A stretch of 64,000 nucleotides of DNA, from assembly GCF_000708715.2 (NCBI RefSeq), contig NZ_JENB01000005.1, forward strand, positions 1 through 64,000, written 5' to 3'. The position numbers and the translations under genes were made by a program. Position 1 is the stretch's first letter. Each line of letters opens with the position of its first letter. Shown here one piece after another: positions 10,923 through 21,432 of this stretch. The DNA is from Pseudomonas putida W15Oct28. Lineage in GTDB: Bacteria; Pseudomonadota; Gammaproteobacteria; Pseudomonadales; Pseudomonadaceae. The notes beneath the pieces are model-generated. The model did not search any database, was not told where the DNA came from, and was given only the letters and a program-made list of their open reading frames with translations.

Positions 10923-11046
10923 TGGGACTGCTTTGCAGTCCTTTCGCGACACAAGGCCGCTCCTACAGGTATTGCGTCTGGTTTGGAACCTGCGCAATTC
11001 CTGTAGGAGCGGCCTTGTGTCGCGAAAGGGGCCCGCAGGGCCCCCA
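10923..11046. repeat. Pair of inverted REP elements (GCGACACAAGG-type)
   Basis: Two inverted copies of TTTCGCGACACAAGGCCGCTCC face each other between the convergent phhR and DUF2790 genes. Short GC-rich hairpins flank each copy. They may terminate both transcripts. Confidence 0.85.
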
Positions 11047-11057
11047 TTCATAAGGTA

Positions 11058-11312
11058 TCAGCCGTTAGAGCAGCCGTTCCCCATCACGCGGTATTCGAGA
11101 ATGTGCTTCTGGCCTTGGGAGTCCTCGTAGGTCATGCGGGCTGGCACGACTTCGCACACATTGGGCACTTCGCTCATGGAAATGACGCGGGCAATGTCCA
11201 GGTGCTGCGAGTAACTGTACTGTTCAACCGGAATCTGCTCGGCATCTTTGGCTTCGCCGGCCATCGCCGCGCCGCAAAGACTGCCAAGTACCAATACCAG
11301 TAAAGCTTTCAT
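11058..11312 (-). CDS. DUF2790 small exported protein
   Basis: This 84-residue protein has a clear signal peptide at residues 1-18 (MKALLVLVLGSLCGAAMA). A mature domain follows with the VCEVVPARMTYEDSQGQ pattern of the Pseudomonas DUF2790 family and two cysteines that could form a disulfide. The location is probably periplasmic. No biochemical function is established, though members of the family are often induced by metals or stress. It is a single-gene unit between a REP pair and the acs leader. Confidence 0.8.
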   Translation of the reverse strand: MKALLVLVLGSLCGAAMAGEAKDAEQIPVEQYSYSQHLDIARVISMSEVPNVCEVVPARMTYEDSQGQKHILEYRVMGNGCSNG

Positions 11313-11710
11313 TTTCTATTTACCTGTCTAAGGTCGTGAGGGGGCACGCGGCGCTTATGGCGCCGCGAGTATTGCTAGTTTTAACTATCGGGATGAGATG
11401 GAGATTAACGCTTGCCTTCGTGGGGGCTGTTACCAGTTGTTAATCGCCTTGCCGTTGCTGGCGAGGTGAATTTTATGGCGGTGGCCAAGGCTGAAACAGT
11501 GGGTCTTTTGATAAAGTGTTTTGACAGAATCTGTAACAATCCCGTGTTAACCCCCTTCTTTTTCTCGCTGCATGGGCTGTAATGCCCGAGCTAGAGGGCT
11601 TTATCGGAACGGGCGTGCCAAATTACTACCAACGTCGAATGGCTTTTGTCGCTCTGGTACAGTTACAAACGGTTCCATACAAAAACAACTATTACACCGA
11701 GGTAACACAG
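11313..11710. other. Long leader region upstream of acs
   Basis: About 400 bases hold no supported gene. The in-frame extension of acs upstream to 11582 is open, but it lacks a ribosome site and homologues do not have it. There is a GCGGCGC/GCGCCGC hairpin near 11349-11369. An A-rich CA motif lies next to the acs ribosome binding site. Confidence 0.5.
11679..11690 (+). promoter_or_regulatory. Candidate Hfq/Crc CA motif before acs
   Basis: ACAAAAACAACT lies about 10-20 bases upstream of the GAGG ribosome site of acs and fits the AANAANAA-type motif. Acetyl-CoA synthetase is a reported target of catabolite control in pseudomonads, so translational repression by Hfq/Crc is plausible. Confidence 0.45.
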
Positions 11711-13672
11711 ATGAGTGCGGCTCCACTGTATCCCGTTCGTCCCGAGGTTGCGGCCACTACCCTGACCGACGAGGCCACCTACAAGGCCATGTACCAGAAA
11801 TCGGTGATCAACCCGGACGGCTTCTGGCGCGAGCAGGCCCAGCGTATCGACTGGATCAAACCGTTCACCAAGGTCAAGCAAACCTCCTTTGACGACCACC
11901 ACGTCGATATCAAATGGTTCGCCGACGGCACTCTGAACGTGTCCTCCAACTGCCTGGACCGCCACCTCGAAGAGCGCGGTGACCAACTGGCCATCATCTG
12001 GGAAGGCGACGACCCTTCCGAACACCGCAACATCACTTACCGTGAACTGCACGAGCAGGTCTGCAAGTTTGCCAACGCCCTGCGTGGCCAGGACGTGCAC
12101 CGTGGTGACGTGGTGACCATCTACATGCCGATGATCCCCGAGGCCGTGGTCGCCATGCTGGCTTGTGCCCGCATTGGCGCGATCCACTCGGTGGTGTTCG
12201 GTGGCTTCTCCCCTGAAGCGTTGGCCGGCCGCATCATCGATTGCGAATCCAAGGTGGTGATCACCGCCGACGAAGGCGTGCGTGGCGGCCGTCGTACCCC
12301 GCTCAAGGCCAACGTCGACCTGGCGCTGACCAACCCTGAAACCAAAAGCGTGCAGAAGATCATCGTGTGCAAGCGCACCGGTGGTGATATTGCCTGGCAC
12401 CAGCACCGCGACATCTGGTACGAAGACCTGATGAAAGTGGCCTCCAGCCACTGCGCGCCAAAAGAAATGGGTGCTGAAGAAGCGCTGTTCATCCTTTATA
12501 CCTCCGGCTCCACGGGCAAGCCGAAGGGTGTGCTGCACACCACTGGCGGTTACCTGGTGTATGCCGCGCTGACCCATGAGCGTGTGTTCGACTATCGCCC
12601 GGGCGAGGTCTACTGGTGCACCGCCGACGTCGGTTGGGTCACTGGCCACAGCTACATCGTCTACGGCCCGCTGGCCAACGGCGCCACCACCTTGCTGTTC
12701 GAAGGCGTGCCAAACTACCCGGACATTACTCGCGTCTCGAAGATCGTCGACAAGCACAAGGTCAACGTCCTCTACACCGCGCCAACCGCCATTCGCGCGA
12801 TGATGGCCGAAGGGCAGGCCGCTGTTGAGGGTGCCGATGGTTCCAGCCTGCGCCTGCTTGGCTCGGTGGGCGAGCCGATCAACCCTGAAGCCTGGAACTG
12901 GTACTACAAGACTGTGGGCAAGGAGCGTTGCCCGATCGTCGACACCTGGTGGCAGACCGAAACCGGCGGCATCCTGATCAGCCCGCTGCCAGGCGCTACC
13001 GGCCTCAAGCCGGGCTCGGCAACCCGCCCGTTCTTTGGTGTGGTGCCCGCGCTGGTGGACAACCTCGGTAACCTGATCGAGGGTGCAGCCGAAGGCAACC
13101 TGGTGATCCTCGACTCCTGGCCAGGCCAGTCGCGTTCGCTGTACGGCGACCACGACCGCTTTGTCGACACCTACTTCAAGACCTTCCGTGGCATGTACTT
13201 CACTGGCGACGGCGCGCGTCGCGACGAGGATGGCTACTACTGGATCACCGGCCGCGTGGATGACGTGCTCAACGTGTCCGGCCACCGCATGGGTACTGCC
13301 GAAATCGAAAGCGCCATGGTCGCGCATTCGAAAGTTGCCGAGGCTGCAGTGGTTGGCGTGCCGCACGATATCAAGGGCCAGGGCATCTATGTGTATGTCA
13401 CCCTCAATTCCGGCATTGAGGCCAGTGAGCAACTGCGCCTGGAGCTGAAAAACTGGGTGCGCAAGGAGATCGGCCCGATTGCCTCGCCGGACGTGATCCA
13501 GTGGGCGCCGGGGCTGCCGAAGACCCGTTCGGGCAAGATCATGCGCCGTATCCTGCGCAAGATTGCCACCGGTGAATACGATGCGCTGGGCGACATCTCG
13601 ACCCTGGCTGACCCAGGTGTGGTGCAGCACCTGATCGATACCCACAAGGCCATGAACCTGGCTTCGGCCTGA
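11711..13672 (+). CDS. acs: Acetyl-coenzyme A synthetase (AMP-forming)
   Basis: This 653-residue cytoplasmic enzyme activates acetate to acetyl-CoA through acetyl-AMP. The adenylate-forming signature [12 protein letters not shown] is near residues 262-273, the hinge and C-terminal motif [13 protein letters not shown] is near 514-526, and the regulatory lysine falls exactly at Lys609 in PKTRSGK. That lysine is reversibly acetylated in Salmonella Acs. The start at 11711 has GAGG at 11699-11702 and gives the usual length of about 652 residues. A terminator at 13834-13866 follows a REP pair. Confidence 0.96.
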   Translation: MSAAPLYPVRPEVAATTLTDEATYKAMYQKSVINPDGFWREQAQRIDWIKPFTKVKQTSFDDHHVDIKWFADGTLNVSSNCLDRHLEERGDQLAIIWEGDDPSEHRNITYRELHEQVCKFANALRGQDVHRGDVVTIYMPMIPEAVVAMLACARIGAIHSVVFGGFSPEALAGRIIDCESKVVITADEGVRGGRRTPLKANVDLALTNPETKSVQKIIVCKRTGGDIAWHQHRDIWYEDLMKVASSHCAPKEMGAEEALFILYTSGSTGKPKGVLHTTGGYLVYAALTHERVFDYRPGEVYWCTADVGWVTGHSYIVYGPLANGATTLLFEGVPNYPDITRVSKIVDKHKVNVLYTAPTAIRAMMAEGQAAVEGADGSSLRLLGSVGEPINPEAWNWYYKTVGKERCPIVDTWWQTETGGILISPLPGATGLKPGSATRPFFGVVPALVDNLGNLIEGAAEGNLVILDSWPGQSRSLYGDHDRFVDTYFKTFRGMYFTGDGARRDEDGYYWITGRVDDVLNVSGHRMGTAEIESAMVAHSKVAEAAVVGVPHDIKGQGIYVYVTLNSGIEASEQLRLELKNWVRKEIGPIASPDVIQWAPGLPKTRSGKIMRRILRKIATGEYDALGDISTLADPGVVQHLIDTHKAMNLASA

Positions 13673-13689
13673 TATCGAGGCAGAGCGCG

Positions 13690-13815
13690 GGCCCTTGTGC
13701 GGGCGGCCTTATGTGGGAGCGGGCGAGCCCGCGAACACCGGCGCAGCCGGTGCCATCCACCGGGTTGCCTGCTTCGCGGGCGCGCCCGCTCCCACACAAG
13801 GCCGCTCCTACAGGG
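13690..13815. repeat. REP pair, mixed type, after acs
   Basis: Inverted GCGGG-type cores (GGGAGCGGGCGAGCCCGCG and CGCGGGCGCGCCCGCTCCCAC) flank a GCCGGCGCAGCCGGT hairpin. A partial GGCCGCTCCTACAGG arm of the other REP family is attached on the right. Confidence 0.75.
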
Positions 13816-13833
13816 AGTGTGTATGCGTCAGAG

Positions 13834-13866
13834 AACCCCGCCCGGGCAACCGGCGGGGTTTTTGCT
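13834..13866 (+). terminator. Rho-independent terminator downstream of acs
   Basis: AACCCCGCC, a short loop and GGCGGGGTT followed by TTTT form a canonical terminator about 160 bases after the acs stop, beyond the REP pair. Confidence 0.8.
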
Positions 13867-14296
13867 TTACTGTTACCCGACATTCATCGGTAACTGTTCT
13901 GTCACCGCTCCCGCACAAGTTCGGGGCGCGAAGAAACAAATCCGGCCCGTTTCGGTGCATTCCCGTAGCCATTTTGTGCAACACAGCACGCTACACTTGC
14001 CGTAGTAAAAGGCTTTGCCAATAATAGGCCCAGGAATTGCTAGGTCTATAGGTTCTATTTCTTGCGCTTTTGCATATTTTGCACTGGCTGTCAACATCGC
14101 CCGCAGCGGTTTCAGGCGCTTCTGTAAGTAGTTGTCGCTTTGAAGAAATATCGACTACCGGGCTGTCGCTAAAATGCCACTCACTCGCTCGTGGTCTGCG
14201 ACCTTGGTCGAACCCTGCGCGGCTCGCGTTGTACCCATTCGCATATCGGGCAGTTGTTACCTGCCTTGTATTGCCCCGTACCGATGGAGTTACCTG
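13867..14296. other. Regulatory region upstream of the arginine transporter operon
   Basis: About 430 bases have no gene. It contains an ArgR-type half site at 14133-14148 and a second TGTCGC at 14164-14169. The part at 14020-14100 is unusually AT-rich for this genome and is a likely promoter zone. Confidence 0.5.
14133..14148 (+). promoter_or_regulatory. ArgR half-site upstream of aotJ
   Basis: TGTCGC-TTTGAAGA-AA is a perfect match to the Pseudomonas ArgR half-site TGTCGCN8AA. A second TGTCGC begins 31 bases downstream at 14164. The transporter operon ends with the argR gene itself, so this would give arginine-dependent autoregulation. Confidence 0.6.
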
Positions 14297-15082
14297 ATGA
14301 AGAAGCTTGCACTGCTTGGCGCCCTGACGCTGTCTGTGTTTTCCCTGGTGTCGCAGGCCGATGAAAAGCCACTGAAAATCGGCATTGAAGCTGCCTACCC
14401 ACCCTTCGCCTTCAAGCAGCCCGATGGCAGCATCGCCGGTTTCGACTACGACATCGGCAACGCCCTGTGCGAACAGATGAAAGCCAAGTGCACCTGGGTC
14501 GAGCAGGAGTTCGACGGCCTGATCCCGGCGCTGAAAGTGCGCAAGATCGACGCCATCCTGTCGTCCATGTCGATCACTGAAGACCGCAAGAAGTCGGTCG
14601 ACTTCACCAAGCGCTACTACCTGACCCCGGCGCGCCTGGTCATGAAGGACGGCACCGCTGTCAGCGAAAGCCTGGACGAGCTGAAGGGCAAGAAGATCGG
14701 CGTGCAGCGCGGCTCGATCCATGACCGCTTCGCCAAGGAAGTGCTGGGCGCCAAAGGTGCCACCGTGGTGCCTTACGGCACCCAGAACGAAATCTACCTG
14801 GACGTGGCAGCCGGTCGCCTCGACGGCACCGTGGCTGACGCCACCCTGCTGGAAGACGGCTTCCTCAAGACCGACGCCGGCAAGGGCTTCGCCTTCGTAG
14901 GCCCGGCCTTCACCGACGCCAAGTACTTCGGTGACGGCATCGGCATTGCCGTGCGCAAGGGTGACACGGCCAACGTCGAGCGCATCAACGCGGCCATCGA
15001 CGCCATCCGTGCCAACGGCAAGTACAAAGAAATCGAGAAGAAGTACTTCAACTTCGACATCTACGGTCCAGACTCGAACTAA
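14297..15082 (+). CDS. aotJ: Arginine/ornithine ABC transporter, periplasmic binding protein
   Basis: This 261-residue type-3 solute-binding protein has a signal peptide at 1-21 ending VSQA, then the mature start [18 protein letters not shown] typical of the LAO/HisJ family. It binds basic amino acids in the periplasm and delivers them to AotQMP. The start at 14297 has GGAG eight bases upstream. The ORF extends further upstream but lacks support. A terminator-like hairpin directly after the gene probably keeps binding-protein levels above those of the membrane parts. The name follows the P. aeruginosa aotJQMOP-argR operon, and the exact substrate is inferred. Confidence 0.92.
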   Translation: MKKLALLGALTLSVFSLVSQADEKPLKIGIEAAYPPFAFKQPDGSIAGFDYDIGNALCEQMKAKCTWVEQEFDGLIPALKVRKIDAILSSMSITEDRKKSVDFTKRYYLTPARLVMKDGTAVSESLDELKGKKIGVQRGSIHDRFAKEVLGAKGATVVPYGTQNEIYLDVAAGRLDGTVADATLLEDGFLKTDAGKGFAFVGPAFTDAKYFGDGIGIAVRKGDTANVERINAAIDAIRANGKYKEIEKKYFNFDIYGPDSN

Positions 15083-15103
15083 GACGTCGGGTTTCACCTG
15101 TGC

Positions 15104-15146
15104 AATGGTGCAAACAGCAGAGGCTCTGAGGTTTGCACCATTTTTC
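15104..15146 (+). terminator. Intra-operon attenuator hairpin between aotJ and aotQ
   Basis: ATGGTGCAAAC and GTTTGCACCAT form an 11-bp perfect stem that also encloses a small AGAGG/CTCTG inner pairing. A run of five T follows. It looks like a partial rho-independent terminator placed between the binding-protein gene and the permease genes. Confidence 0.75.
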
Positions 15147-15170
15147 ATTCTCTAGGTCGAGGACCTCATC

Positions 15171-15860
15171 ATGTTGAAAGGCTACGGGGCAGTCATCCTC
15201 GACGGGGCGTGGCTGACGCTGCAGCTCGCCCTGTCGTCGATGGCCCTGGCCATCGTGCTCGGCCTGATCGGTGTGGCGCTGCGCTTGTCGCCGGTGCGCT
15301 GGCTGGCCTGGCTGGGCGATCTGTATTCCACCGTTATCCGTGGTATTCCGGACCTGGTCCTGATCCTGCTGATCTTCTACGGCGGGCAAGACATCATCAA
15401 CCGGGTGGCACCGCTGCTCGGCTACGAAGACTACATCGACCTGAACCCGCTGGCTGCGGGTATCGGCACGCTGGGCTTCATCTTTGGCGCGTACCTGTCG
15501 GAAACCTTCCGCGGTGCCTTCCTCGGCATTCCCAAGGGCCAGGCCGAAGCGGGCGTGGCGTATGGCATGAGCAACCGCCAGGTGTTCTTCCGCATCCAGG
15601 TGCCGCAAATGATTCGCCTGGCGATCCCGGGCTTCACCAACAACTGGCTGGTGCTGACCAAGGCCACCGCGCTGATTTCGGTGGTCGGCCTGCAGGACAT
15701 GATGTTCAAGGCCAAGCAGGCAGCCGATGCCACCCGCGAGCCTTTCACCTTCTTCCTGGCGGTGGCGGCCCTGTACCTGGTGCTGACCAGCGTCTCGCTG
15801 CTGGCCCTGAAGTATCTCGAGCGCCGCTACTCGGTGGGCGTCAAGGTGGCTGAACTATGA
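15171..15860 (+). CDS. aotQ: Arginine/ornithine ABC transporter permease (HisQ-like)
   Basis: A 229-residue inner-membrane permease of the HisM/HisQ family, with about five hydrophobic segments. It carries the EAA loop that docks with the ATPase, seen as GQAEAGVAYGMSNRQVFFRI around residues 123-142. It pairs with AotM to form the channel. It is transcribed after the attenuator and overlaps aotM by four bases (ATGA), indicating translational coupling. The ATG at 15171 is preceded by GAGGA at 15159-15163. Confidence 0.92.
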   Translation: MLKGYGAVILDGAWLTLQLALSSMALAIVLGLIGVALRLSPVRWLAWLGDLYSTVIRGIPDLVLILLIFYGGQDIINRVAPLLGYEDYIDLNPLAAGIGTLGFIFGAYLSETFRGAFLGIPKGQAEAGVAYGMSNRQVFFRIQVPQMIRLAIPGFTNNWLVLTKATALISVVGLQDMMFKAKQAADATREPFTFFLAVAALYLVLTSVSLLALKYLERRYSVGVKVAEL

Positions 15861-16555
15861 TTTTCGACTACAACGTCGTCTGGGAGGCATTGCCGTTGTA
15901 CTTCGGCGGCCTGCTGACCACCCTCAAGCTGCTGGCGATTTCGCTGCTTTTCGGCCTGTTGGCGGCCATTCCGCTGGGGCTGATGCGCGTGTCGAAGCAG
16001 CCTGCGATCAATCTCGTGGCGTGGCTCTACACCTACGTGATTCGCGGCACGCCGATGCTGGTGCAGCTGTTTCTGATCTACTACGGGCTGGCGCAGTTCG
16101 AGGCGGTGCGTGAAAGCTTCGTCTGGCCGCTGTTGTCCAGTGCCACGTTCTGCGCCTGCCTGGCATTTGGTGTCAACACCAGTGCCTATACCGCAGAAAT
16201 CATCGCCGGCAGCCTCAAGGCCACGCCCCATGGCGAGATCGAGGCGGCCAAGGCCATGGGCATGTCGCGCATGAAGATGTACCGGCGCATCCTGCTGCCG
16301 TCGGCCCTGCGCCGGGCGCTGCCGCAGTACAGCAACGAAGTGATCATGATGCTGCAGACCACCAGCCTGGCGTCGATCGTGACCCTGATCGACATCACCG
16401 GTGCCGCACGCACGGTCAATGCCCAGTACTACCTGCCTTTCGAGGCCTACATCACGGCGGGCGTGTTCTACCTGTGCCTGACCTTCATCCTGGTGCGCCT
16501 GTTCAAGATGGCCGAACGCCGCTGGCTCGGCTACCTGGCGCCGCGCAAGCACTGA
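15857..16555 (+). CDS. aotM: Arginine/ornithine ABC transporter permease (HisM-like)
   Basis: A 232-residue partner permease with the same fold as AotQ and an EAA loop GEIEAAKAMGMSRMKMYRRI near residues 126-145. It overlaps the aotQ stop by four bases. P. aeruginosa carries an extra gene, aotO, after aotM. Here only 22 bases separate the aotM stop from the ATPase gene, so aotO is absent. Confidence 0.92.
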   Translation: MIFDYNVVWEALPLYFGGLLTTLKLLAISLLFGLLAAIPLGLMRVSKQPAINLVAWLYTYVIRGTPMLVQLFLIYYGLAQFEAVRESFVWPLLSSATFCACLAFGVNTSAYTAEIIAGSLKATPHGEIEAAKAMGMSRMKMYRRILLPSALRRALPQYSNEVIMMLQTTSLASIVTLIDITGAARTVNAQYYLPFEAYITAGVFYLCLTFILVRLFKMAERRWLGYLAPRKH

Positions 16556-16577
16556 CCGCTTTGTGAGAATCGACAGC

Positions 16578-17342
16578 ATGTACAAACTCGAAGTCCAAGA
16601 CCTGCACAAGCGCTACGGCAGCCATGAAGTGCTCAAGGGCGTGTCCCTGGCGGCCAAGGCCGGCGACGTCATCAGCATCATCGGCTCCAGCGGTTCGGGC
16701 AAGTCGACCTTCCTGCGCTGCATCAACCTGCTGGAGCAGCCGCACGCCGGCAAGATCCTGCTCAACAACGAAGAGCTCAAGCTGGTCGCCGGCAAGGACG
16801 GCGCGCTGAAGGCCTCCGACCCGCGGCAGCTGCAGCGCATGCGCTCGCGCCTGTCGATGGTGTTCCAGCACTTCAACCTGTGGTCGCACATGACGGCGCT
16901 GGAGAACGTGATCGAGGCGCCGGTACACGTGCTGGGCATGAACAAGAAAGAAGCCCTTGAAAAGGCCGAGCACTACCTGGCGAAGGTGGGTGTGTCCCAC
17001 CGCAAGGACGCCTTCCCCGGGCATATGTCGGGTGGCGAGCAACAACGTGTGGCAATTGCCCGGGCCCTGGCCGTGGAGCCGGAGGTTATGCTGTTCGACG
17101 AGCCGACTTCGGCGCTCGACCCGGAGCTGGTGGGCGATGTGCTCAAGGTCATGCAGGCGCTTGCTCAGGAAGGCCGGACCATGGTGGTGGTGACCCACGA
17201 AATGGGCTTTGCTCGCGAGGTGTCCAACCAGCTGGTGTTCCTGCACAAAGGCCTGGTGGAAGAAGCCGGCTGCCCACGCGAAGTATTGGCCAACCCGCAG
17301 TCGGAGCGCCTGAAGCAGTTCCTCTCCGGCAGCCTGAAGTAA
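16578..17342 (+). CDS. aotP: Arginine/ornithine ABC transporter ATP-binding protein (HisP-like)
   Basis: This 254-residue cytoplasmic ATPase energises import. Walker A GSSGSGKST is near residues 36-44, the ABC signature MSGGEQQRVAIARAL lies near 150-164, and Walker B VMLFDEPTSALDPE with a switch histidine in VVVTHEMGFA follows. The ATG at 16578 matches HisP N termini. An upstream in-frame GTG at 16563 is less likely. It is followed 98 bases later by argR. Confidence 0.93.
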   Translation: MYKLEVQDLHKRYGSHEVLKGVSLAAKAGDVISIIGSSGSGKSTFLRCINLLEQPHAGKILLNNEELKLVAGKDGALKASDPRQLQRMRSRLSMVFQHFNLWSHMTALENVIEAPVHVLGMNKKEALEKAEHYLAKVGVSHRKDAFPGHMSGGEQQRVAIARALAVEPEVMLFDEPTSALDPELVGDVLKVMQALAQEGRTMVVVTHEMGFAREVSNQLVFLHKGLVEEAGCPREVLANPQSERLKQFLSGSLK

Positions 17343-17440
17343 AAGCTGCATTTTTGCACCAGAATAGGGCATGCTGCGCTGCGAGCGCAGCCTGACCCGG
17401 CGCACAGACTCGAACGACCTCAGGTTTCGGACCGCACCCT

Positions 17441-18421
17441 ATGACCACCCAGCGAATCGGTTTTCTCATCTGGCCCAGCACCAGGCCTTTGACCCTGGCG
17501 CTGGCCGAGGAAGTGTTGCAGGTGGCGCAGCGGGTGCATCCGGATGTGGTCTACGAACTGGCCTTCCTGCAGGCTGAGCCTGCGCAAGAGGGTGGTTGGC
17601 GCCTGCCGGGCGAGCCGTGGACCGGCCGCCTGGAAGGCTGCCACAAATTGTTCCTGGTGGCTGACGAGCCGCCTGCGGCGGTAGGGGCTGCCTTGTCGAC
17701 TGCGCTCAAGCAGCTGGCACGCAGTGGCTGCCTGATTGGCGGCTTGGCTGCCGGGGTTTATCCGCTGGCGATGCTGGGCCTGCTCGACGGTTACCGGGCT
17801 GCAGTGCATTGGCGCTGGCAGGACGATTTTGCCGAGCGCTTCCCCAAGGTCATCGCCACCAGTCACCTGTTCGACTGGGATCGCGATCGCCTGACGGCCT
17901 GTGGCGGCATCGCCGTGGCCGACCTGCTGCTGGCAGTGCTGGCCCGTGATCACGGGGCGGAACTGGCGGGGGCGGTGTCGGAAGAGCTGGTAGTGGAGCG
18001 CATCCGTGAGGGTGGCGAGCGTCAGCGCATTCCGCTGCAGAACCGCCTGGGTTCTAGCCATCCCAAGCTGACCCAGGCGGTGCTGTTGATGGAAGCCAAC
18101 ATCGAAGAGCCGCTGACCACCGACGAGATTGCCCAGCATGTGTGCGTGTCGCGTCGGCAACTGGAGCGCATCTTCAAGCAATACCTGAACCGCGTGCCGA
18201 GCCAGTACTACCTGGAGCTGCGGTTGAACAAGGCGCGGCAGATGCTCATGCAGACTAGTAAGTCGATCATCCAGATCGGCTTGTCCTGTGGCTTCTCCTC
18301 GGGGCCGCATTTTTCCAGTGCCTATCGCAACTTCTTTGGCGCCACGCCACGGGAAGACCGCAACCAGCGGCGCAGCAGCAGCCCGTTCGAACTGAGCTCG
18401 GCGCCGGCCGAAAAGGGCTGA
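17441..18421 (+). CDS. argR: Arginine-responsive AraC/XylS-type regulator
   Basis: A 326-residue regulator with an N-terminal DJ-1/PfpI (class I glutamine amidotransferase-like) sensor domain at about 1-190 and a C-terminal AraC double helix-turn-helix at about 215-310. The AraC signature QTSKSIIQIGLSCGFSS is followed by GPHFSSAYRNFFG. In Pseudomonas this ArgR, unrelated to E. coli ArgR, senses arginine and activates the aot and aru operons while repressing biosynthesis. TGTCGCN8AA half-sites lie upstream of both aotJ and aruC here. Confidence 0.95.
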   Translation: MTTQRIGFLIWPSTRPLTLALAEEVLQVAQRVHPDVVYELAFLQAEPAQEGGWRLPGEPWTGRLEGCHKLFLVADEPPAAVGAALSTALKQLARSGCLIGGLAAGVYPLAMLGLLDGYRAAVHWRWQDDFAERFPKVIATSHLFDWDRDRLTACGGIAVADLLLAVLARDHGAELAGAVSEELVVERIREGGERQRIPLQNRLGSSHPKLTQAVLLMEANIEEPLTTDEIAQHVCVSRRQLERIFKQYLNRVPSQYYLELRLNKARQMLMQTSKSIIQIGLSCGFSSGPHFSSAYRNFFGATPREDRNQRRSSSPFELSSAPAEKG

Positions 18422-18477
18422 GGTTTTGGGTGGGTTCGGGCGTATGCCTTGGGTTTGATGGTGCGGCGAAAATCGAG

Positions 18478-18720
18478 CGCCGCCCGCGCGGCGCTTCGCG
18501 GGGCAAGCCCGCTCCCACATCTGTTTCGGGCCAATCACTCCTGAGTCATTGGCGCGCGCCCCCTATTTGATCCATTTGATATCGAAGGGTAAGCATTTGC
18601 TCTTCTTCTATTTCCAGCTATGCGCCAAGGGTGCGCGCGCCGAAGGCACAGGCGAAACTGGCCCGAAACAAATGTGGGAGCGGGCTTGCCCCGCGAAGCG
18701 CCGCGCGGGCGGCGCTCGAT
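18478..18720. repeat. Widely spaced inverted REP pair flanking 120 bases
   Basis: The arm at 18478-18532 (GCGCTTCGCGGGGCAAGCCC followed by GCTCCCACAT) and its inverse at 18655-18720 carry identical GCGCCGCCCGCGCGGCGC extensions and the matching tails TTTCGGGCCA and TGGCCCGAAA. The spacer of about 120 bases is much longer than in other pairs. Confidence 0.8.
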
Positions 18721-18777
18721 CTCACAGGCAACACATCAACACCGCCGAACATCCCCGTCCCCCACAAACCTATGTGA

Positions 18778-20199
<1,422 letters not shown>

Positions 20200-20212
20200 T
20201 CCGCCTGCGGTC

Positions 20213-20251
20213 CCGTCGCCGGCCCAGGCCACTGCATGGCCTGGCCGGCGA
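20213..20251 (+). repeat. Intercistronic hairpin between aruC and aruF
   Basis: GTCGCCGGCCAGGCC-type arms with a CACTGCAT loop form a strong stem without a T tract. It may stabilise the aruC message or moderate read-through. Confidence 0.55.
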
Positions 20252-20334
20252 TACCCGATTCCACTGCAGGTGCCCGTGTACCTGCCGTTTTTCCGTGCCG
20301 CCGTGAGCGGCCCGTATTCCAAAGGAGTGACACC

Positions 20335-21354
20335 ATGCTGGTGATGCGCCCCGCGCAAATGGCTGATCTGAACGAAGTGCAGCGCATGGCTGCAGACAGC
20401 CCCATTGGTGTCACCTCGCTGCCGGACGACGCTGCTCGCCTGGGCGACAAGATCGCCGCTTCCGAGACTTCCTTCGCCGCCGAGGTCAGCTTCAACGGCG
20501 AGGAAAGCTACTTTTTTGTGCTCGAAGACAGCGAGACCGGCAAGCTGGCCGGCTGCTCGGCCATTGTCGCTTCGGCAGGCTACTCCGAGCCGTTCTACAG
20601 CTTTCGTAACGAAACCTTCGTGCACGCCTCGCGCGAGCTGAAGATCCACAACAAGATCCACGTGCTGTCGTTGTGTCATGACCTGACCGGCAACAGCCTG
20701 CTGACCAGCTTCTATGTATTGCCGGAGCTGGTGAACAGTGGCTGGGCCGAGCTCAATTCGCGCGGCCGCCTGCTGTTCATGGCGGCGCACCCGGAGCGTT
20801 TCGCCGACTCGGTCGTGACCGAAATCGTCGGGTACAGCGACGAGAATGGTGAATCGCCGTTCTGGGATGCCATCGGCCGCAATTTCTTCGACCTCAACTA
20901 CTCCGACGCCGAGCGCCTGTGTGGCCTGAAGAGCCGTACCTTCCTCGCTGAACTGATGCCCCACTACCCGATTTACGTGCCGTTGCTGCCCGACGAGGCG
21001 CAGGAAGCCATGGGCCAGGTGCACCCGCGCGCGCAGATCACCTTCGACATCCTCATGCGCGAAGGCTTCGAAACCGAGCACTACATCGACATCTTCGACG
21101 GCGGCCCGACCCTGCATGCGCGCGCCTCGGGTATTCGTTCGATCGCCCAGAGCCGGGCGGTGCCGGTGAAAATCGATGAAGCCGCGGGCAAGGGGGGGCG
21201 CCCGTACCTGGTGTGCAATGGCCAGTTGCAAGACTACCGCGCGGTGCTGCTGGACCTCGACTGGGTGCCCGGCAAGCCGGTCAGCCTGAGCGTGGCTGCG
21301 GCCGACGCGCTGGGTGTGGGCGAGGGTGGCAGCGTGCGCCTGGTCGCGGTCTGA
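20335..21354 (+). CDS. aruF: Arginine/ornithine N-succinyltransferase, alpha subunit
   Basis: This 339-residue subunit succinylates the alpha-amino group of arginine or ornithine with succinyl-CoA, the first step of the succinyltransferase pathway. It belongs to the AstA family and has the GNAT-like VMRPAQMADL start and the HDLTGNSLLTSFY and SRGRLLFMAAHPERF segments shared with its sister AruG. The start has AAAGGAG upstream. Pseudomonads have two homologous subunits, where enteric bacteria have one AstA. Confidence 0.95.
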   Translation: MLVMRPAQMADLNEVQRMAADSPIGVTSLPDDAARLGDKIAASETSFAAEVSFNGEESYFFVLEDSETGKLAGCSAIVASAGYSEPFYSFRNETFVHASRELKIHNKIHVLSLCHDLTGNSLLTSFYVLPELVNSGWAELNSRGRLLFMAAHPERFADSVVTEIVGYSDENGESPFWDAIGRNFFDLNYSDAERLCGLKSRTFLAELMPHYPIYVPLLPDEAQEAMGQVHPRAQITFDILMREGFETEHYIDIFDGGPTLHARASGIRSIAQSRAVPVKIDEAAGKGGRPYLVCNGQLQDYRAVLLDLDWVPGKPVSLSVAAADALGVGEGGSVRLVAV

Positions 21355-21432
21355 GGTCTGGTAACAGACGTTTCGGGATTGATGCGTTAGAAGAGTTTTG
21401 CGCCGGCCGACGCCGCCGCACAAGGAGATAGC

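Noticed and set aside
11582..11710. N-terminal extension of acetyl-CoA synthetase
   Set aside because: The frame is open, but the ATG at 11711 has the ribosome site and gives the standard length with Lys609 at the conserved number.
11663..13645. A 660-codon minus-strand frame across acs
   Set aside because: Shadow of acs on the opposite strand. The Acs motifs on the plus strand are unambiguous.
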